64,000 nt of DNA from Siphlonurus alternatus (taxonomy: Eukaryota > Arthropoda > Insecta > Ephemeroptera > Siphlonuridae): assembly GCA_949825025.1 (NCBI GenBank), contig OX463786.1, forward strand, positions 13,487,309 to 13,551,308, read 5' to 3'. The translations under genes and the position numbers were made by a program. Each line of letters begins with the position of its first letter. Position 1 is the stretch's first letter. Positions 37,918 to 63,678 of this stretch are shown here, piece after piece. The notes beneath the pieces were generated by a model that saw only the letters and a program-made list of their open reading frames with translations, was not told where the DNA came from and made no database searches.

Positions 37918-38491
37918 CCTATTCTTGAGAAAAGTTTGCCAAATAACCCAGAGACCAAGAATTAGTTTATGGTTGCGCCAATATAAACCGCTCCTAGCTA
38001 AAACTTGACACATTAAAATCATTGCGAGATGGAACGAGCGGTGTGGAGGCAATAGCAGTTGACTTCAGGTGCAAGCCATTCTCCAATATATCGTCCTTGA
38101 TAATATGTCCTGTCCATATATATGATACCATGCTATTTTTTCTATTCATGACGCTGCCTGTGGAGGCAATAGAAAATTCAACGAACATTGCAGTGCTTGT
38201 TTGTGTAAGGAGAGTGTATTTTGTATTTAAAAATACAGCACATGGCATTTATTATTTTATTAACGGCCTTCAAATTTTTGAAGCATTTTATTTGCTATGT
38301 TTTTTTTTTTTTTTTTTTTTTTTTACCAATGTTCCATATTTCAACCTTGGGAATACATTTTGTCTAAATATTTTCCGTAAATTTAGTGCCACCCCAAGTT
38401 AAAGATTCATAACAATGCCAGAGCACGTGAAACCCCAACAATGTTTGAAAGATTATGTTTTTCTTTATATACTTTTCCATCCTCAATGTTA

Positions 38492-38773
38492 AGGTGCTTT
38501 CACATATTCGAAAATCGCTACGGAAACACGCCGTAGCTACTCCGTAGCAAATGTGTTGATTTTGCTGCGACGCACCGTAGCTGTACCGTAGCACCTCGCG
38601 ATCTTCTGCGGCACGTTCTACGGAACTCCGTAGCAAAATCAAGATAAGTTTGATTTTGCTGCGGCATTCACATGATTTTCCGCCGCAGCTGCCGTAGACG
38701 AACAAGAATATGTGAAAGGCTTACGGCATTGCTACGGAACTCCGTAGCGATTTTCGAATATGTGAAAGCACCT
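38492..38773. mobile_element. Harbinger-like MITE family 4, copy 3
   Basis: Complete 282-bp copy with ends AGGTGCTTTCACATATTCGA / TATGTGAAAGCACCT, flanked by TTA and TGA. It is inverted internally relative to copy 1. Confidence 0.8.
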
Positions 38774-39435
38774 TGAAACGTAATGTATCACTCTCAGTGA
38801 AGGTGCTCGTAACAACTTAATTTAAGTATAATATTATACTTCTAACTTTTACTTGCTCATTCTTTTGAGTGCTACTGAATAAGAATATTACAAGAGTTTT
38901 GCATTTCGATCATTACATTTTAACTTTTATAGTGTATATAATTATGACCAGTAGCAATTAATTATATATAAGTATTAAATAATAACAAAAAAATCATGAA
39001 TAATTTTTATATAAGAAGGATAATAAAATATTTTTAGCATGAAAAATTACTTTATTGCCCATGGTGTACCTCCGTTAGCTAGATTATATTGTCATATTAA
39101 CCAAGTTTATATGTTTTTTTTATTTTTTTGTATCCTTAATTGAAATAAAAAATAAATGTAACAAATTTATAAATTACACTATTATATTTTTATTTATGTC
39201 TACAAATATTAAGATAATTGAAATTAAAAATTACTAACATATAATGTTAATAAAAACTCCCTCACAATTAAAATCAGAAATTTGAAAATTATTTATAAAT
39301 AATTATTTTATATTTTAATTGTTTATATTATTTATTTTTATTATAATCTTTTATTAACCTTGAAATGTAATCGTTTGGCAATTAGAAGTTTAAATTTTAT
39401 TTAAATATGCTTTATACTTCACCTTCTTTTGTTGT

Positions 39436-39508
39436 GTTTCCGTGGTGTAGTGGTTATCACATTCGCTTTACACGCGAAAGGTCTCCGGTTCGAACCCGGG
39501 CGGAAACT
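39436..39508 (+). tRNA. tRNA-Val (anticodon UAC)
   Basis: A full cloverleaf can be drawn. Acceptor GTTTCCG/CGGAAAC, D-arm with GTAGTGGTTATCAC, anticodon stem TTCGC/GCGAA around loop TTTACAC (anticodon TAC at 39469-39471), T-loop TTCGAAC with stem TCCGG/CCGGG. The A-box and B-box (GGTTCGAACCC) are intact, no intron is present, and a T-run follows as RNA polymerase III terminator. The sequence matches the usual animal tRNA-Val pattern. Confidence 0.95.
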
Positions 39509-40041
39509 TTTTTTTTTAACTTGCTCTAAATTTATTTTTAAATGTAGTTTAATGGATTAAGTTTAATTTACATTTTTTAAAACAATTTCTCCTTCATTTT
39601 AAGCAATTCAACGTTATATACCCCCGTATTTCTATTAATAGATTCATCCTACGGGTTAGGCAATTTCACGTACTCACAAGCTGAAAGAGTTGCCTAATTT
39701 ACAGTTAAAACTTTACTTTCGAATTTTTTTTTTTTTGCTGTATTCATATTATATGTTACATAGCAATTAATACAAGAATACATATTATTTTGTTATATAA
39801 TGTGTTTATTTTAATTACATATTTTCTTCTAATTCTAATATTTTAATTAAAAATAATCAAGGTGGATTTGAGAGTACGGCATCACAAGTAGATTCGAAAA
39901 ACAAATGTTTTCAATATTTTTATTTCCGATTAGTTTGCTACATTTATAGTGAGTAATATATTTAATAATTAATTATCATGTCAATGCAAAGCGATCAGAA
40001 GTGTACAAAAAATAAAAAAAATTGAAAACATTGTTGCATTA

Positions 40042-40162
40042 GGTCTGTTCGTAAATACACAATCAGAAAGAATCGATTATTTGAGATGAACCTTCTGTAC
40101 ATATAACATAAGGTTCGTCACAAATAATCGATTCTTTCTGATTGTTTATTTACGAACAGACC
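40042..40162. mobile_element. 121-bp palindromic MITE
   Basis: Ends GGTCTGTTCGTAAAT / ATTTACGAACAGACC and inner arms CAATCAGAAAGAATCGATTA / TAATCGATTCTTTCTGATTG pair almost perfectly. Confidence 0.8.
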
Positions 40163-41137
40163 TTTTAATATGCCAATTGATCACTCGAAAAAACATGCAG
40201 TAATATATTTTGATTGACGCTGCGTTTATCTCTTTTTGGATTGGAAAATAATTAATTAAATTTTCAATTGAAGACATGCATCTACGCAAATTTACAAATG
40301 AATCCGTGATTTAATTTTACCCTCTCTCAAAAGGGAGAGGGGGAGAAAAAATAGCCCCCCCCCCCCATGTTGCCAATATTTAATTAATATACACGGTACA
40401 TATATACAACATAATTGTAACGTAAAAAAACTATTTTGTATATTTATATATTATAATATATTAATAAAAACTAGAATAATAATTATGTTAAATATTGTTA
40501 CGGAATTTTTACGTATATTAATTTACATTACAATACTGATGTTGATAAATTTAGTGTGATACATAAATTTCGAATGTTAACTTAAATTTTATTTACAAAA
40601 AGAAAATACAAGATTAAATTTTTATATATATTTTTATTGAAAGCTTATAATGATATAGCCTATAATAAAAAATTACTAAACTAGTACTTCATTTAAATGA
40701 TACAATTTCAATTTGTTCAGATGGCACACCGTGTAATTTTTTTATAATTAAGGATTAAGTCGAAATATGGACGTACGTTAAATTATTGTTTGATTTTAAA
40801 AACAATATTAATTCTTATAAGCTCGTCTTAATTAGCAACATAATATTTCTGTAGGATTTCAAATATTTTTATGTGCAAAGCTATATAGGATACGAATTTC
40901 AATTAAGGGATTACTTAAAACTTAAAACCCTCCGCTTATCTATTGCTTTTTTAATTTTTTTATTATAATCATGTTTAACAGTTTTGCCGTATAACTTACC
41001 CGTGAAAAATGATTTTTATTGAAAATATTACATGCAATAATGGGATTTTACGAATAAAACATAATTCATAATTATCTATAACAAGTTAAGTCCATATTTC
41101 AAAATATCCTTAAATATTACTGGCCAATATAAAATAA

Positions 41138-41143
41138 TTTATT
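41138..41143 (-). terminator. Poly(A) signal of the protease-homolog gene
   Basis: AATAAA on the minus strand, about 105 nt past the stop codon at 41246. Confidence 0.55.
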
Positions 41144-41245
41144 ATCTTATAAAGAAAAAAAAATACCCTCGTACCATTTTTTTTTTTTTTAAATTAAACA
41201 AACAACAACACACAATCAGCCTTAGTTTATATTGTGCACTTTGTG

Positions 41246-52987
<11,742 letters not shown>

Positions 52988-53120
52988 CCTGTAATCAATA
53001 GTCTTGAATGAGGAAACCGTGGAAACCAGAGGAAAGAGGATAACTTTTAAATAATATATATATGTTAATAGAACAGAAGACAAATCGTCTCTCGTTCGAA
53101 ATAATGATCTATCTACCTAC

Positions 53121-53259
53121 CATGATTTTTTTAGCATAAATGAGCTATCTGCTATTTCAGGTGAGAGCAAGACTGGGCTTTAATTTTGATATTAAAGCTT
53201 GTAATATTGCGCTCACCTAAAATAGCAGATAGCTCATTGATTATTGCAACGAGATCATG
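53121..53259. mobile_element. 139-bp palindromic MITE
   Basis: Arms GAGCTATCTGCTATTTC / AAATAGCAGATAGCTC, followed by AGGTGAG / CTCACCT, within CATGAT / ATCATG outer ends. It lies in the first intron of the protease-homolog gene. Confidence 0.65.
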
Positions 53260-56240
53260 GTAAGCAGATTGCTTATTATTTCAAAAGAGGGACGAAATTT
53301 CAGGCTGGCGTGAAGCATAAAAGAGCCATATATCCTATAATATAATCAATATTATATAATATCTTGAATGAGGAAACCGTGGAAATCAGAGTTTTTATTT
53401 TTTTAGGTAAAATAATGTCGTAGTTATTATATAGATTTGCCCTATAATAATATACTGTATGTACCCTGCGTGGATTAAACGACGTATGCTAAATAATAAT
53501 AATAAAAATTTGAACTCCAATACTTAATTTTTATATAATATTAGAATATTATATTTATAATATTAAAAATTCATCGGAAAATTAAGAAACGCTATATTAT
53601 TAGTGACCTCGCAAATCCACAATCATTTCACACTGCAGAATCAACTATATATTTACAAAAATAGACTGCATGGGAGTTTACTGTTGGTGCATTATAAAAA
53701 TATTATAAACTTTTGAGTATTTTTCAGTCATGTTATTTTTGTTTTACCGTTGCTTAATTTGTCTAATTATTAATTCATTTAATTTACTAAACGTTCCGTC
53801 AATGAAACAGTTTCTAACCTTCGTATATAATCAACCCTTTAATTATTATTTAAACACTATTATTAAAATATAAAACACCTTATAATTACATAAACTGTAT
53901 ATTATTTATATACAAAACTGTATAACAATATTATATATTATAATTTAGTTACCATAGCCCGGGTATTATAATTATTATTTTGAACTTCAGTATAATATAT
54001 ATATGCGGGCTTATTACGTGTGATTACAAAAAAGGTAAAGACGACAACACCCGCATTATTATATTACTTTGATTGAATTTATAATACTATACAATATAAA
54101 AATGAACCTTAATATTCAATAGAGAATATTTTATCTTAGTATGGTTAGCGTCATTTGAATACCATGTCATAGCTTTGCTTGTGAAGCGCATACATGGATG
54201 TAACGGTACCTTTATAATATATTATAATAATATATTCATTGAAATATCTTGATATAGACAATGTTATAAGATATAATAATGAGCCTTATGTCATTATAAT
54301 ATTACATTGATATTATTTTATTTAACAGGTGTTGGTGTAAAATATCTTTATAAGAATTATATGTCTTTGTATATGATTTCCTGTATAATGATTTATACAT
54401 TATAACGTTATTTTCTTGTACAGATTATATTACTGATGTAATAGTGATGACTTGTTATTTTATAACATGTCTGTACTTATTACCATGGCTTTATGAATTG
54501 TCATTATATGTAATTTTATTTTTTAAATTAATTAGTATGATATTTGAATATAGTATTAGAAGACCAATATATTTTGTAAGGGTCATAAAATATCTTCTCG
54601 GTTTTTAGCTCCAAATTATTGTAACTCAGGGTGTAATATTGTCTCTGTAACTAATTTATTGTAATTGCTATTTCATTAATAAGTTAACTCTTTAACACAG
54701 AGTATGACCTGTGTATAATATAATGCAATAATATATAAGAAACTACATAATTATTTAACACACGTACACAAACGAGATTTGAATTTTTTATCAATTTTAA
54801 TTTTTAAAATTATGAAGAGAATAATAATTAATAAATATAATATTATAATAAATTGTTATGTAAAATTTAGTCTATAATATTGGTACCATTTAATAATAAT
54901 ATAAATATATGTTTTATTGAGTATAATTATATAGAAATAGACAAAATACAAATATTGTCATGGTAAAATTAAGGAAAAACTACTCAAAAGGATACAGGAA
55001 AAGGCAAAGCCCATGATACTAAAAGTCCTGAATGTATTTTTCCAGTTTCTAAAAGTTTTTATTTTAAATTTGATCACTTGCATAATATAACAGTAATTAT
55101 AATTCTTATTGGAGATAAAAGTTTAAATTATCTTTTTCTTCATTCTGAGATCTGATTGAAAATTTAACTTTAAATATTCGATTAAATTATTTGCATGATT
55201 TTTTATTGCAATTAATACACAAGTTAATTCATTAAATCAAAATTACGCCTCTCCAAATTGAGGTGAAATAAGTTATGACGTCATAGTCGTGCAAAATGCG
55301 TATTATATTGCTGCATATGACGTCACAGCATAATTCCCCAGATTTTAAGATTTTAAAGTCCTTATATATACAAGCCAAAATAAATTTGCAAAAAGAAATA
55401 ATAACGATTATCTCTACATTTATATTTACAGTAAAAATTTGCAAATTAATTATTAATTGTTTCGTTTTTGCTTTTTATTATGAGGTGACTATGAATTCTA
55501 TTTAATAATAACAATAATAATAGTGTTTTCGATGGTATTAATTATATCATTTAAAACTGTATCAGTACAGAAACTACAGAACACTTAAAATTCTTTTCTC
55601 ACATATACTCAGTAAATTTTCGGTCTTATGCTTTGAACCTAACTTTTTTTCTTACTGAATAGATCAACATCCTCAATTATGTCATATAGCTTCCTTTATT
55701 GTTATATAATTAAAATTTATAAGTATATAATAATTGATAGCATGTCCAAAATTGGTCTCTTATTATTATTATTTTTTTTTTTTAGGTTTGAAAACTTTTA
55801 ATCAACTTTAATAAGCTTTTAATAATTTTTATTATATTAGCTGTCAAAATTATATATGAAAAGAAATTAGATTTTAGATGAAAATATTTGTTATAAAAAA
55901 TTTAAGGTTCAAGGTTATTTTAATGTACGTGTGAATTCGTGCAAAAATATAAACGGGATGTTAATTAGCACTATAGTTATTATCGGAGTTAAAGAAAAGT
56001 GTATGTATTAATTCTTGTACATGATATTACATTCTATTTTTGAAAGCACGTGTCTGCTTTGATGCTGTGAATACAATACATATTAAAATAATTATATAGT
56101 CGTCATTGATATATAGCGAATCTGCTGTCGAAGTTTGAAATTATTTAATATAATAAACATCGAACGTGCAAGACATTTTCGTTGCATATTTAGATGAAGG
56201 AACTCGAGCTACGTAGTCAGTTTTATTTTATTTTTTAATC
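53260..56240. other. Large 5' intron of the protease-homolog gene
   Basis: AT-rich sequence without a recognised exon or repeat family, apart from the MITEs listed separately. Confidence 0.55.
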
Positions 56241-56370
56241 CTCCACCCTTAAAATTGTGCTTCAAAACGCTGTGACGTCATAGTCATTTAACACATTTCC
56301 TTATGCTTGCATGTTAAATATTTGCAAGCATTTGAATCACAGCATTCAGTATGATTTTAAGGGTAGAGGG
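56241..56370. mobile_element. 130-bp palindromic MITE
   Basis: CCACCCTTAAAATTGTGCTT / AGTATGATTTTAAGGGTAG ends and GCTGTGA / TCACAGC inner arms, with ATGCTTGCAT near the centre. Confidence 0.55.
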
Positions 56371-56532
56371 TAGAAAAAAAAATAGAAATTTTTGGTACTA
56401 TACAACTTCCTGTCCTTTATTAAAATATACAACCAAACAAAATATGCAATTGCATTGCAGTAGATTGAGTCTGAACTTATTATCAGAGACCACCTGATAA
56501 TAACCACCACCATAAATGCTTATTATTTATGG

Positions 56533-56748
56533 CAAATTTCGAGTTGAAAAAATTTTTGGCTTTCATTCACTTTCTCGGCACTATTTCCAAGGAAAAAAAG
56601 AAGGAGAAATGCGAAATTACGTCTTCTTTCCTATTATTGAGCAAAAAATATTAAAAACATTGTTTCCATTTTATCTTAAATTTGAGCGAAAAAGAAATAA
56701 GATGTTTTTACGTGTAACGGATGGGTTGAACACGTAATTTTTAACTAT
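56533..56748 (+). mobile_element. MITE family 2, copy 6
   Basis: GAGTTGAAAAAATTT start, CATTCACTTTCTCGGCA, ACGTCTTCTTTCCTATTATT and CGTAATTTTTAACT end. Diverged but colinear with the other copies. Confidence 0.65.
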
Positions 56749-57374
56749 TAAGGGATGGATCAGGATAAAATGTATATATAAAAGAAATGTGGCAACGACA
56801 GATATATATTTTGTAACTTGTTGCATTAGCATAACATAATATTTTAAGGTATAATAGTAATCGTATAGCGTCCGAAGTCTTTAAAAAAAATCAAAGTCGA
56901 GTTTGGTGTTGAGGCGAGAAGACTTCATAATTTTCCTGCATTGATAAGTTCTGATAACGTGAGCTAATGGAGTCTGTCCGTGTTCCTTTTAATAGACATG
57001 CACCGGTTGATGAAGACTTAATGACATAATTATCACAAAATGAAACTAACATAATTAACTTAACAAAATTGATAAAGAATACACACGAGTTGCACTGAAT
57101 AGAAAATAGATATATAATTACTCTAATATAAGATAATTTGCATGTTCAAATTTTGATCATTAGCATTAGCTTTAATTACAGCAAAAATCACGTCAATTGT
57201 TATATATTTATTCAATCATAACAAATAATCCTACACTAAATTATAAAAAAGAAAATGAAGATATAAAACATAGGAAATTCAACTGCCCATATTTTTGAAT
57301 ACGATAGTATACATAGACATGATATTAATCCATGGTTTTTAAAGAGTAAATAAAGAATAAAGTCAGCATTAGAC

Positions 57375-57485
57375 ACAATACAACTTTTCTAATTATTACA
57401 TATAATTTTTTCTTACAAAAAAACTTCAGAACTTTCCATTTCTTAAATTTTCTTTTAAGGAAAAATTGTGTGCAAAATGGTATCA
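57375..57485. mobile_element. Diverged relative of the 8.8-kb MITE
   Basis: ATACAACTTTTCTAATTATT, TTCTTACAAAAAAACTTC and AAGGAAAAATTGTG follow the same order as in the 8789-8944 palindrome. The terminal CCGGTATTACACG part is missing. Confidence 0.45.
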
Positions 57486-58668
57486 TATATACCTTATATA
57501 ATAGAGGCTTATATTAAAATAAAAAATATTTTGGTGTAAATATGAAGTTGATAAACATAAACCCCCTAATACACACTTTCTTATTGACACTATAATACAT
57601 AGCATATTATACACAAAAACACGTGCAAAATGATAAACTATCCATACAAGGGTAGATATTACAATTATCATTTCCTTGCATAAATTTCACTGTCTATGGA
57701 ATCACAACAATGAGAAATTCTTTTTCTTCGTTTTTAGCGATCGACTTGTGTCCAGGTATGGGCATCTTTGTTTGAGACGTTATAAATTTTGTAGAGAACT
57801 TATTACAGCTACGTGTTTATCGTTCGTTCCTGCGGTCGGTTCAATGCTCCGGTTAGTGTAATTTAAATCAATAACTTTTTTTTTATATACACAAAACCTA
57901 TTATGTGAATATTTTATACTTTATTTATATACAAAAAAACAGGCTTTGCATGATTTTATTTTAGAATTGATTGAGATTTTAATTTAAGTTTAATTTTATA
58001 CATATTTTATTTATTTTAATATCACAATCTTTCATGTAAATTTTATTGTTTTATTATTTTTAGGTCATAACTAAAATTATATGTAAATATTTTAAATTTA
58101 ATTAATTAATTTTTATCGTTTCTGTGAGTCAAATATTACATAATTTTTTTTCAACAGCATACGTACCAAAAATACGCGACTTTGCAATTTTATTTATTTT
58201 TAAAGTGTTTCAGCTTCTTTTAAGTCACATTCTATGATTTTACACAATTTAATTTTGCTTACAATTTTTATATAATCTATCAAGGTTTTCAAGAAAAAAT
58301 TTGCTTACAATAATTTTAAAAAAATACGATATGTTTGTGAGATAACTTTTTTGTTAATTTCCAAGACAAAAAATGTGCAATTTTGGGAGATGTTAGTTAA
58401 TCAAGTCTATCTATCAAACTATCTCTCGAACAAAATCTGCATGAAGTTCTCCATATATAATGCTTAAATTTCATAAAACTGCAAAACGACATCGTCAAAG
58501 AGAACCATGCAAGGTAACTTTTAAGGTGTATTTGGTGAAATAATGACAGAAACATTACATAATTTCAAACTACACTTAATTTTTCCATTTGAAATAAGGT
58601 TTATAATTACTAATAATCAATTCAATGATGAACCTTATTAAAAATATAATGATATTACTTAGTCTTAC

Positions 58669-58760
58669 CTGAGATTGTGTTAATCAGGTGTCGTCAAAGG
58701 TGCGGACTGTTTCAGGCCACAGAGGTTACTGACTGGCTAGGGACGTAAGTACAGCTAACC
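58669..58760 (-). other. Probable 5'UTR exon of the protease-homolog gene
   Basis: The minus strand shows CACAATCTCAG followed by donor gtaagac (exon end 58669). It can join the acceptor gattacag one base before the start codon at 52987, giving a 5.7-kb first intron. Upstream are a GA-rich tract and a CACGTG E-box near 58838; the transcription start is not defined. Confidence 0.5.
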
Positions 58761-59746
58761 CGCTCCTCCCCCTCCTCCTCCTCCTCCTTCTTCTTCTCCT
58801 GGTAGCAGCCTCCCCTCCACCTTCACTGGTGATCACCACGTGCTCAGGTGTTTCTTTTTGTTTTATGATTTTTTAGATCAGGGATGAAATGGTCTTAATG
58901 TAGACTCAATGGATAACCAGTAGGATTTTTTCTATTACATTAGGGCGTGATTCACGAAGGAAGTTATCCAGGTTTCTTACTATATAACCACTTTTAGTAT
59001 CATTGAATTATGCTGATGTTAAATACGGTTAGTGAGAACCATAAATAACTCTTTCCTGAATCACCCTCAATACCCTCATTATTGGGTAGAGGGATTCTAG
59101 GTATGTATCTTCAGATCATTTATGAATATCTGGAAACCTCTGATATCCTCAAAATCGAGGTTAAAGACATTGTGACGTCATTGTAAAAATTTCCTTAAAT
59201 GTTTTTGTGTATTAAATTTTTAAAATAAATGTGTGCCCATATGATGAGGCACATTTTTTTTTCTTGCAAATTTTCGTGCCTTGTTAATGCATTGAATTAC
59301 ACTAACTGCTGAAGTATTTTAGTATTGTAATGTAAGTTATTTCCAATTATGATAATTTACGTTTCATAACATAAACAATGAATGAAGCTAGTTAAAAATA
59401 TATGCATGCATGCTACGTGAATTAAATCAAGTTCATTTATATGTGTGCATTTTTCAAAAGATGATTAGCTAAGAAAATGCATTGTATTCATATTAGGTAG
59501 AAAAGTATTGACTGTTTCATAATTCATTTATGTTTAAGATATAATTTATCAACTTATGTGTACACGACATGTGTAGGATATTATATATATATTTGAATAC
59601 ATTATTCGATACATTATGATTGTTAAAATAGTGATGTAATGAATTAAGTATGTTTTGTTGTTTCATTGTTAAATGCTACGATTGTAAATTTGTTTGAAAT
59701 TTAATGTGGTGAATACAATTAGCCATTTTCGTGCATGCGTATTAAT

Positions 59747-60015
59747 CAGGGACCGGATGCACGCGTTTTTTTCTTGCATCCAAGATGCGCATCCAGATGC
59801 AAATTAATTTTTCGTGCATCCATGGATGCGCATCCGGATGCAAATTTATTTTTCATGCATCTGAGATGCGCATCCGGATGCAAATTTATTTTTCATGCAT
59901 CTGGGATGCGCATCCAGATGCATTAATTTTTTCCCGTGCATCTGGGATGCACGGATGCGGATGCAAGCCCATTTTTGCGCATCCGTGTGCATCTTGCATC
60001 TGCATCCAATCCCTG
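59747..60015. mobile_element. hAT-type MITE with internal 40-bp minisatellite
   Basis: Ends CAGGGACCGGATGC / GCATCCAATCCCTG are flanked by GTATTAAT (59739-59746) and GTATTAAA (60016-60023), an 8-bp duplication with one change. The interior is four to five units of about 40 bp built on GCATCCGGATGCAAATTTAT and TTTTCATGCATCTG. Confidence 0.8.
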
Positions 60016-60817
60016 GTATTAAATACATAAATTTCATCAACGACACCTTGAATGGTATAATATATAATTATATAATGCATAATAATTATTATCACGCTAT
60101 AAGCTTATCAATTTTTCTTGTTATGATGCAGTTGTATTTTTTGTATCTAAATATAACATATAATAATAATAATATAATAATAATAATTGGACATATAATA
60201 AGAACCACGACTAATTAATTTCAAATTTAAATCATTTACTATCAAAGACGCCCATGTCTTTAAAATTTAAATTTTTTAGTTCAACTTTTCTATACCTTAT
60301 GAGGACATTGTACATTTTAATATTAATTATAAGTTATAACCAATAAATTAATATCAATTTCAGCAAAAAAAAATATTTATAAAGAAAAAATACTTGCATT
60401 TTCATCTACTCGCGAATTCAAATTTAAAAACTAATTTCTATATATCAAGGTTAACATGAATTCAATTTCTCTTTCAATCGGGCTGACAAAAACGATAATA
60501 AGTCGATGTTTTTATATTAACTGTCTGTGCTATTGAAACTTCGGGACAAAGGAGAAGTTCCCAGTAACATATTTTCATCTCTCTTGTTAACATTGCCTCT
60601 TTTTGCTTCATCATTCCAATACTGAGAATCAAAATAAACGAACATGATCGAAAAAATACTAACCTAAAGATTTAGATACGCTGCCGGAATGTTATCAAAG
60701 TGAGAATGTATAAAAAAAATATAATGTGATGATTAGTCTATCAAATTGGTATCAATAATAAAAAATGGAAATATTATATTCATTTTAATATTCTCTTTTG
60801 GATTTTCATTCTACTAA

Positions 60818-61135
60818 ATGGAGTATTGTCCTCAATTTTTTTTATTTCAGAAATGGATAGAGCGTGCAAAGTTATGCTACCCTGATTTTTTTCAGATTTT
60901 TTAGAGCCCGGGAAGTATTTTTTAAAAATTATTGAAAGTCCTTTTTGTGACGTCACGCGGCGACAAGTCCTATCTTTTTCTTAAGGAGCGGCGTCTCGTG
61001 ACGTCACAAGAATAACTTTCAATAATTTTTTAAAAATAGTTCCCGGGCTCTAAAAAATCTGAAAAAATCAGGGTAGCATAACTTTGCACCCTCTATCCAT
61101 TTCTGCAATAAAAAAAATTGAGGACAATACTCCAT
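60818..61135. mobile_element. Palindromic MITE family 1, copy G
   Basis: Complete 318-bp copy with ends ATGGAGTATTGTCCTCAATT / AATTGAGGACAATACTCCAT. The terminal change (TTGTCC for TCGACC) is present on both arms. GTGACGTCAC occurs on each arm. Confidence 0.85.
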
Positions 61136-63678
61136 TTAACGAGTGATCTCAGCTACATCTAGATCCATAAATTATGTTGAAAATTTCTGTCAGATGAAAT
61201 CGAATGAAATAAATTTTAAATTTTCTAAAATGTTTTAAAGCATTTGGGCATATTTAAGGAGGCAGTTATCTTACAACAGCTCTCACAGTTTCCGTCCATA
61301 AGGCTCCATATTAAACTTCTATTTTATATTTTATAGCTTTTAAAAGTATGGTTTGGTTTTGATTACTATATTAAAAATTATAAAAATACAAACAAAAAAT
61401 TTCCCTATTTGCAAAATTTTTTTGATAGGATACAACTTTTAATAAGAATTTTTTTTCTTTTTTTTTAATATGTATAGACTTATAGACTGTTCAAACAATT
61501 ATATTATTTAAAGTGAGCTAACTGTTTTATATTATTGACTTTAAAAAAAAAAAGTTAATGCATTTTCCTCCGGCATGCCATATATACAAGAATCCTTACG
61601 GAACTTTTATCACTTTAAATGTAAATGACCATTATAAGTTTTATTTGATATTTTCTTTCTCCAAGTAATGTTCATTATTTTTTTTTTTGTAAATTTGTTT
61701 ATATAGCACACATATACCATATCAGGTACACGATAGTTTCATCAGCACTAATTAATGAGGAATTTTTATTTTACTTATGTAAACAATATTTAAGTCATTC
61801 ACAAAACGCACTTTGCCTACTTTACAGGGTACGAGTGTATTGTGTTAAGATTACGTACTTCAAAATCCTAGCTGCATTAATAGGAAAATTTAAACATATA
61901 TGAAAATTTTGAATTTGCAAACATTTGCTAAACCTCATTTTTTTTCTAATTTATGTGTTTTGAAATATTTATTTTTATGTGCTAATTAAAACATGATTGT
62001 ACTCTTCCACAAACAATGGATGAATGGATGCTCTCAGTATTTTTAATTCTGGTTTTGACGTCACTTGCAAGGGTTTAGTTATATCAACAGAAGAGTAATA
62101 TATAAATAATAAAAAAATATTATAAAGCTTGTGTCTTTAAAAGCTACGATGTATATATTGTATTTTGAGTTGGATGTATTTAAAAATAATTTCAATGTTC
62201 ATTCAATATTCCTGTTAATTAAATCAAATCAATTTTTTAAAATTAATATAAGTATGCAAGTAGGCTTAACTATGTTGTATAATTTTTAAACTTTAGTCTT
62301 TACTAAAAATAAATATCCTAAATATTCCAAATAAGCATCACAGTCACGAGTTGAACGAATTGCAGTGACAAAAATGAAGTCGTGTACGAACCAGTTTGAT
62401 GAGGTTGCAGAGTAATTAGCAATGAACTTGTCCCACTTTTTGTATACACATCCAAACATGTGTTTTTATTACTATACTGAAATGGTAAAAATACTCTTTA
62501 TTCTTGTCACAAATTTTTTTACATTTAAAAGAGTCAAATTCATTCGAAATTTTTGTATTACAAAAAACAGTTGTAATTATTCCAGAGAACAGAGAGGAAA
62601 ATTATATAATTACTATATAGTATATATAATAATATGAAGGTTAGAAGGACTTATTTTTTTTTTTTTATATTGTGAGTAAAATTCTTGCAAAATCAGGGGA
62701 ATAAAAAAAGGAAAAATAGAATTAATAGTTTTTGTACAAATATAGAAATTATTTACTCTCGTTTACTATTACGGTAAAAAAATATGTAAATTACACTTCA
62801 GGGTTTTCAAGAAATGAACGTTTTTTTACAGAAAATGTAAGTCATGATCATATTGCAAAAATATAATTACTAACATCATGTCTTAATTGTGCAGTGTACT
62901 GTATACAATATGACAAAATATTATAATACTTAGTAAGCAATTTAACGTTAGACCATGCAATTATAGAACATCCAAGACTTCCTTTGCTTTTGCATGGCAA
63001 TTAAATTTCTAGACATGCAAGAAAGCAATATATTTTGACATTTACAAAAATGAGGGCATATTTTACGTATATTCATATATTGAAAATTTAAAAATAAAAT
63101 TTAAACTGTTATACTTTTATTCTCTGCATCTATATCCTTCCAAACCGTAAAAAAAATATCAAAGACTGCATTCACTCATATTATAGTTCTATCATGACCA
63201 GCATGCACTAAAATTTTTCTGGTTGCAACTGCTTGGATGTTTAGTGTCCCTGAACACATTATAAGATTATAACAATACAGTTAATGACTAGAACTATATA
63301 TAAGTTATACAACTAGTTATAGATATATATATGAAATTTCCATAAAGAATTAACAATTAAAAATTACAAAATAAGGATGATTTAAATTTCAAAGTTTTAA
63401 TTAATTAGCAATTGGAATATAGCTATAGAGCTCTTTTTAATAGATATGCAATTCCAATTTTATTATTTTCTTTAATCCCGATTAAATAAAAATTTATATT
63501 TTGTCATCTTGTTATAAATTAAAATTGATGAAATTAATATTCCCCGATCACGAGGAGTTTTTAAAACTCTTAGGGTTTACTTTATATTTTTATGTAATTA
63601 TATCTTAAAAATTTAGATTTTTTTTTATATATTTATATCGATCGTGTGGGTACATAAAAATTGGTATCCAGCACACAG
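61136..63678. other. AT-rich region near the right edge
   Basis: Homopolymer-rich sequence; no exon, RNA gene or repeat family was recognised. Confidence 0.55.

Larger units (their letters stand above)
37517..39435. other. Intergenic region downstream of the zinc protein
   Basis: Contains the 164-bp MITE, an unclassified weakly coding-like stretch at 38.0-38.25 kb, MITE family 4 copy 3 and AT-rich sequence. No clear AATAAA was seen close to the zinc-protein stop. Confidence 0.5.
39509..41245. other. Intergenic region downstream of the tRNA and protease homolog
   Basis: AT-rich, with a 121-bp MITE at 40.04-40.16 kb and a C-run near 40357. AATAAA on the minus strand at 41143-41138 belongs to the protease-homolog gene. 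Confidence 0.6.

Noticed and set aside
37994..38402. Overlapping open frames of 84 and 126 aa at 38 kb
   Set aside because: They look weakly protein-like but lack splice context, have no recognised family and run into poly-T. A decayed fragment is possible but unsupported.
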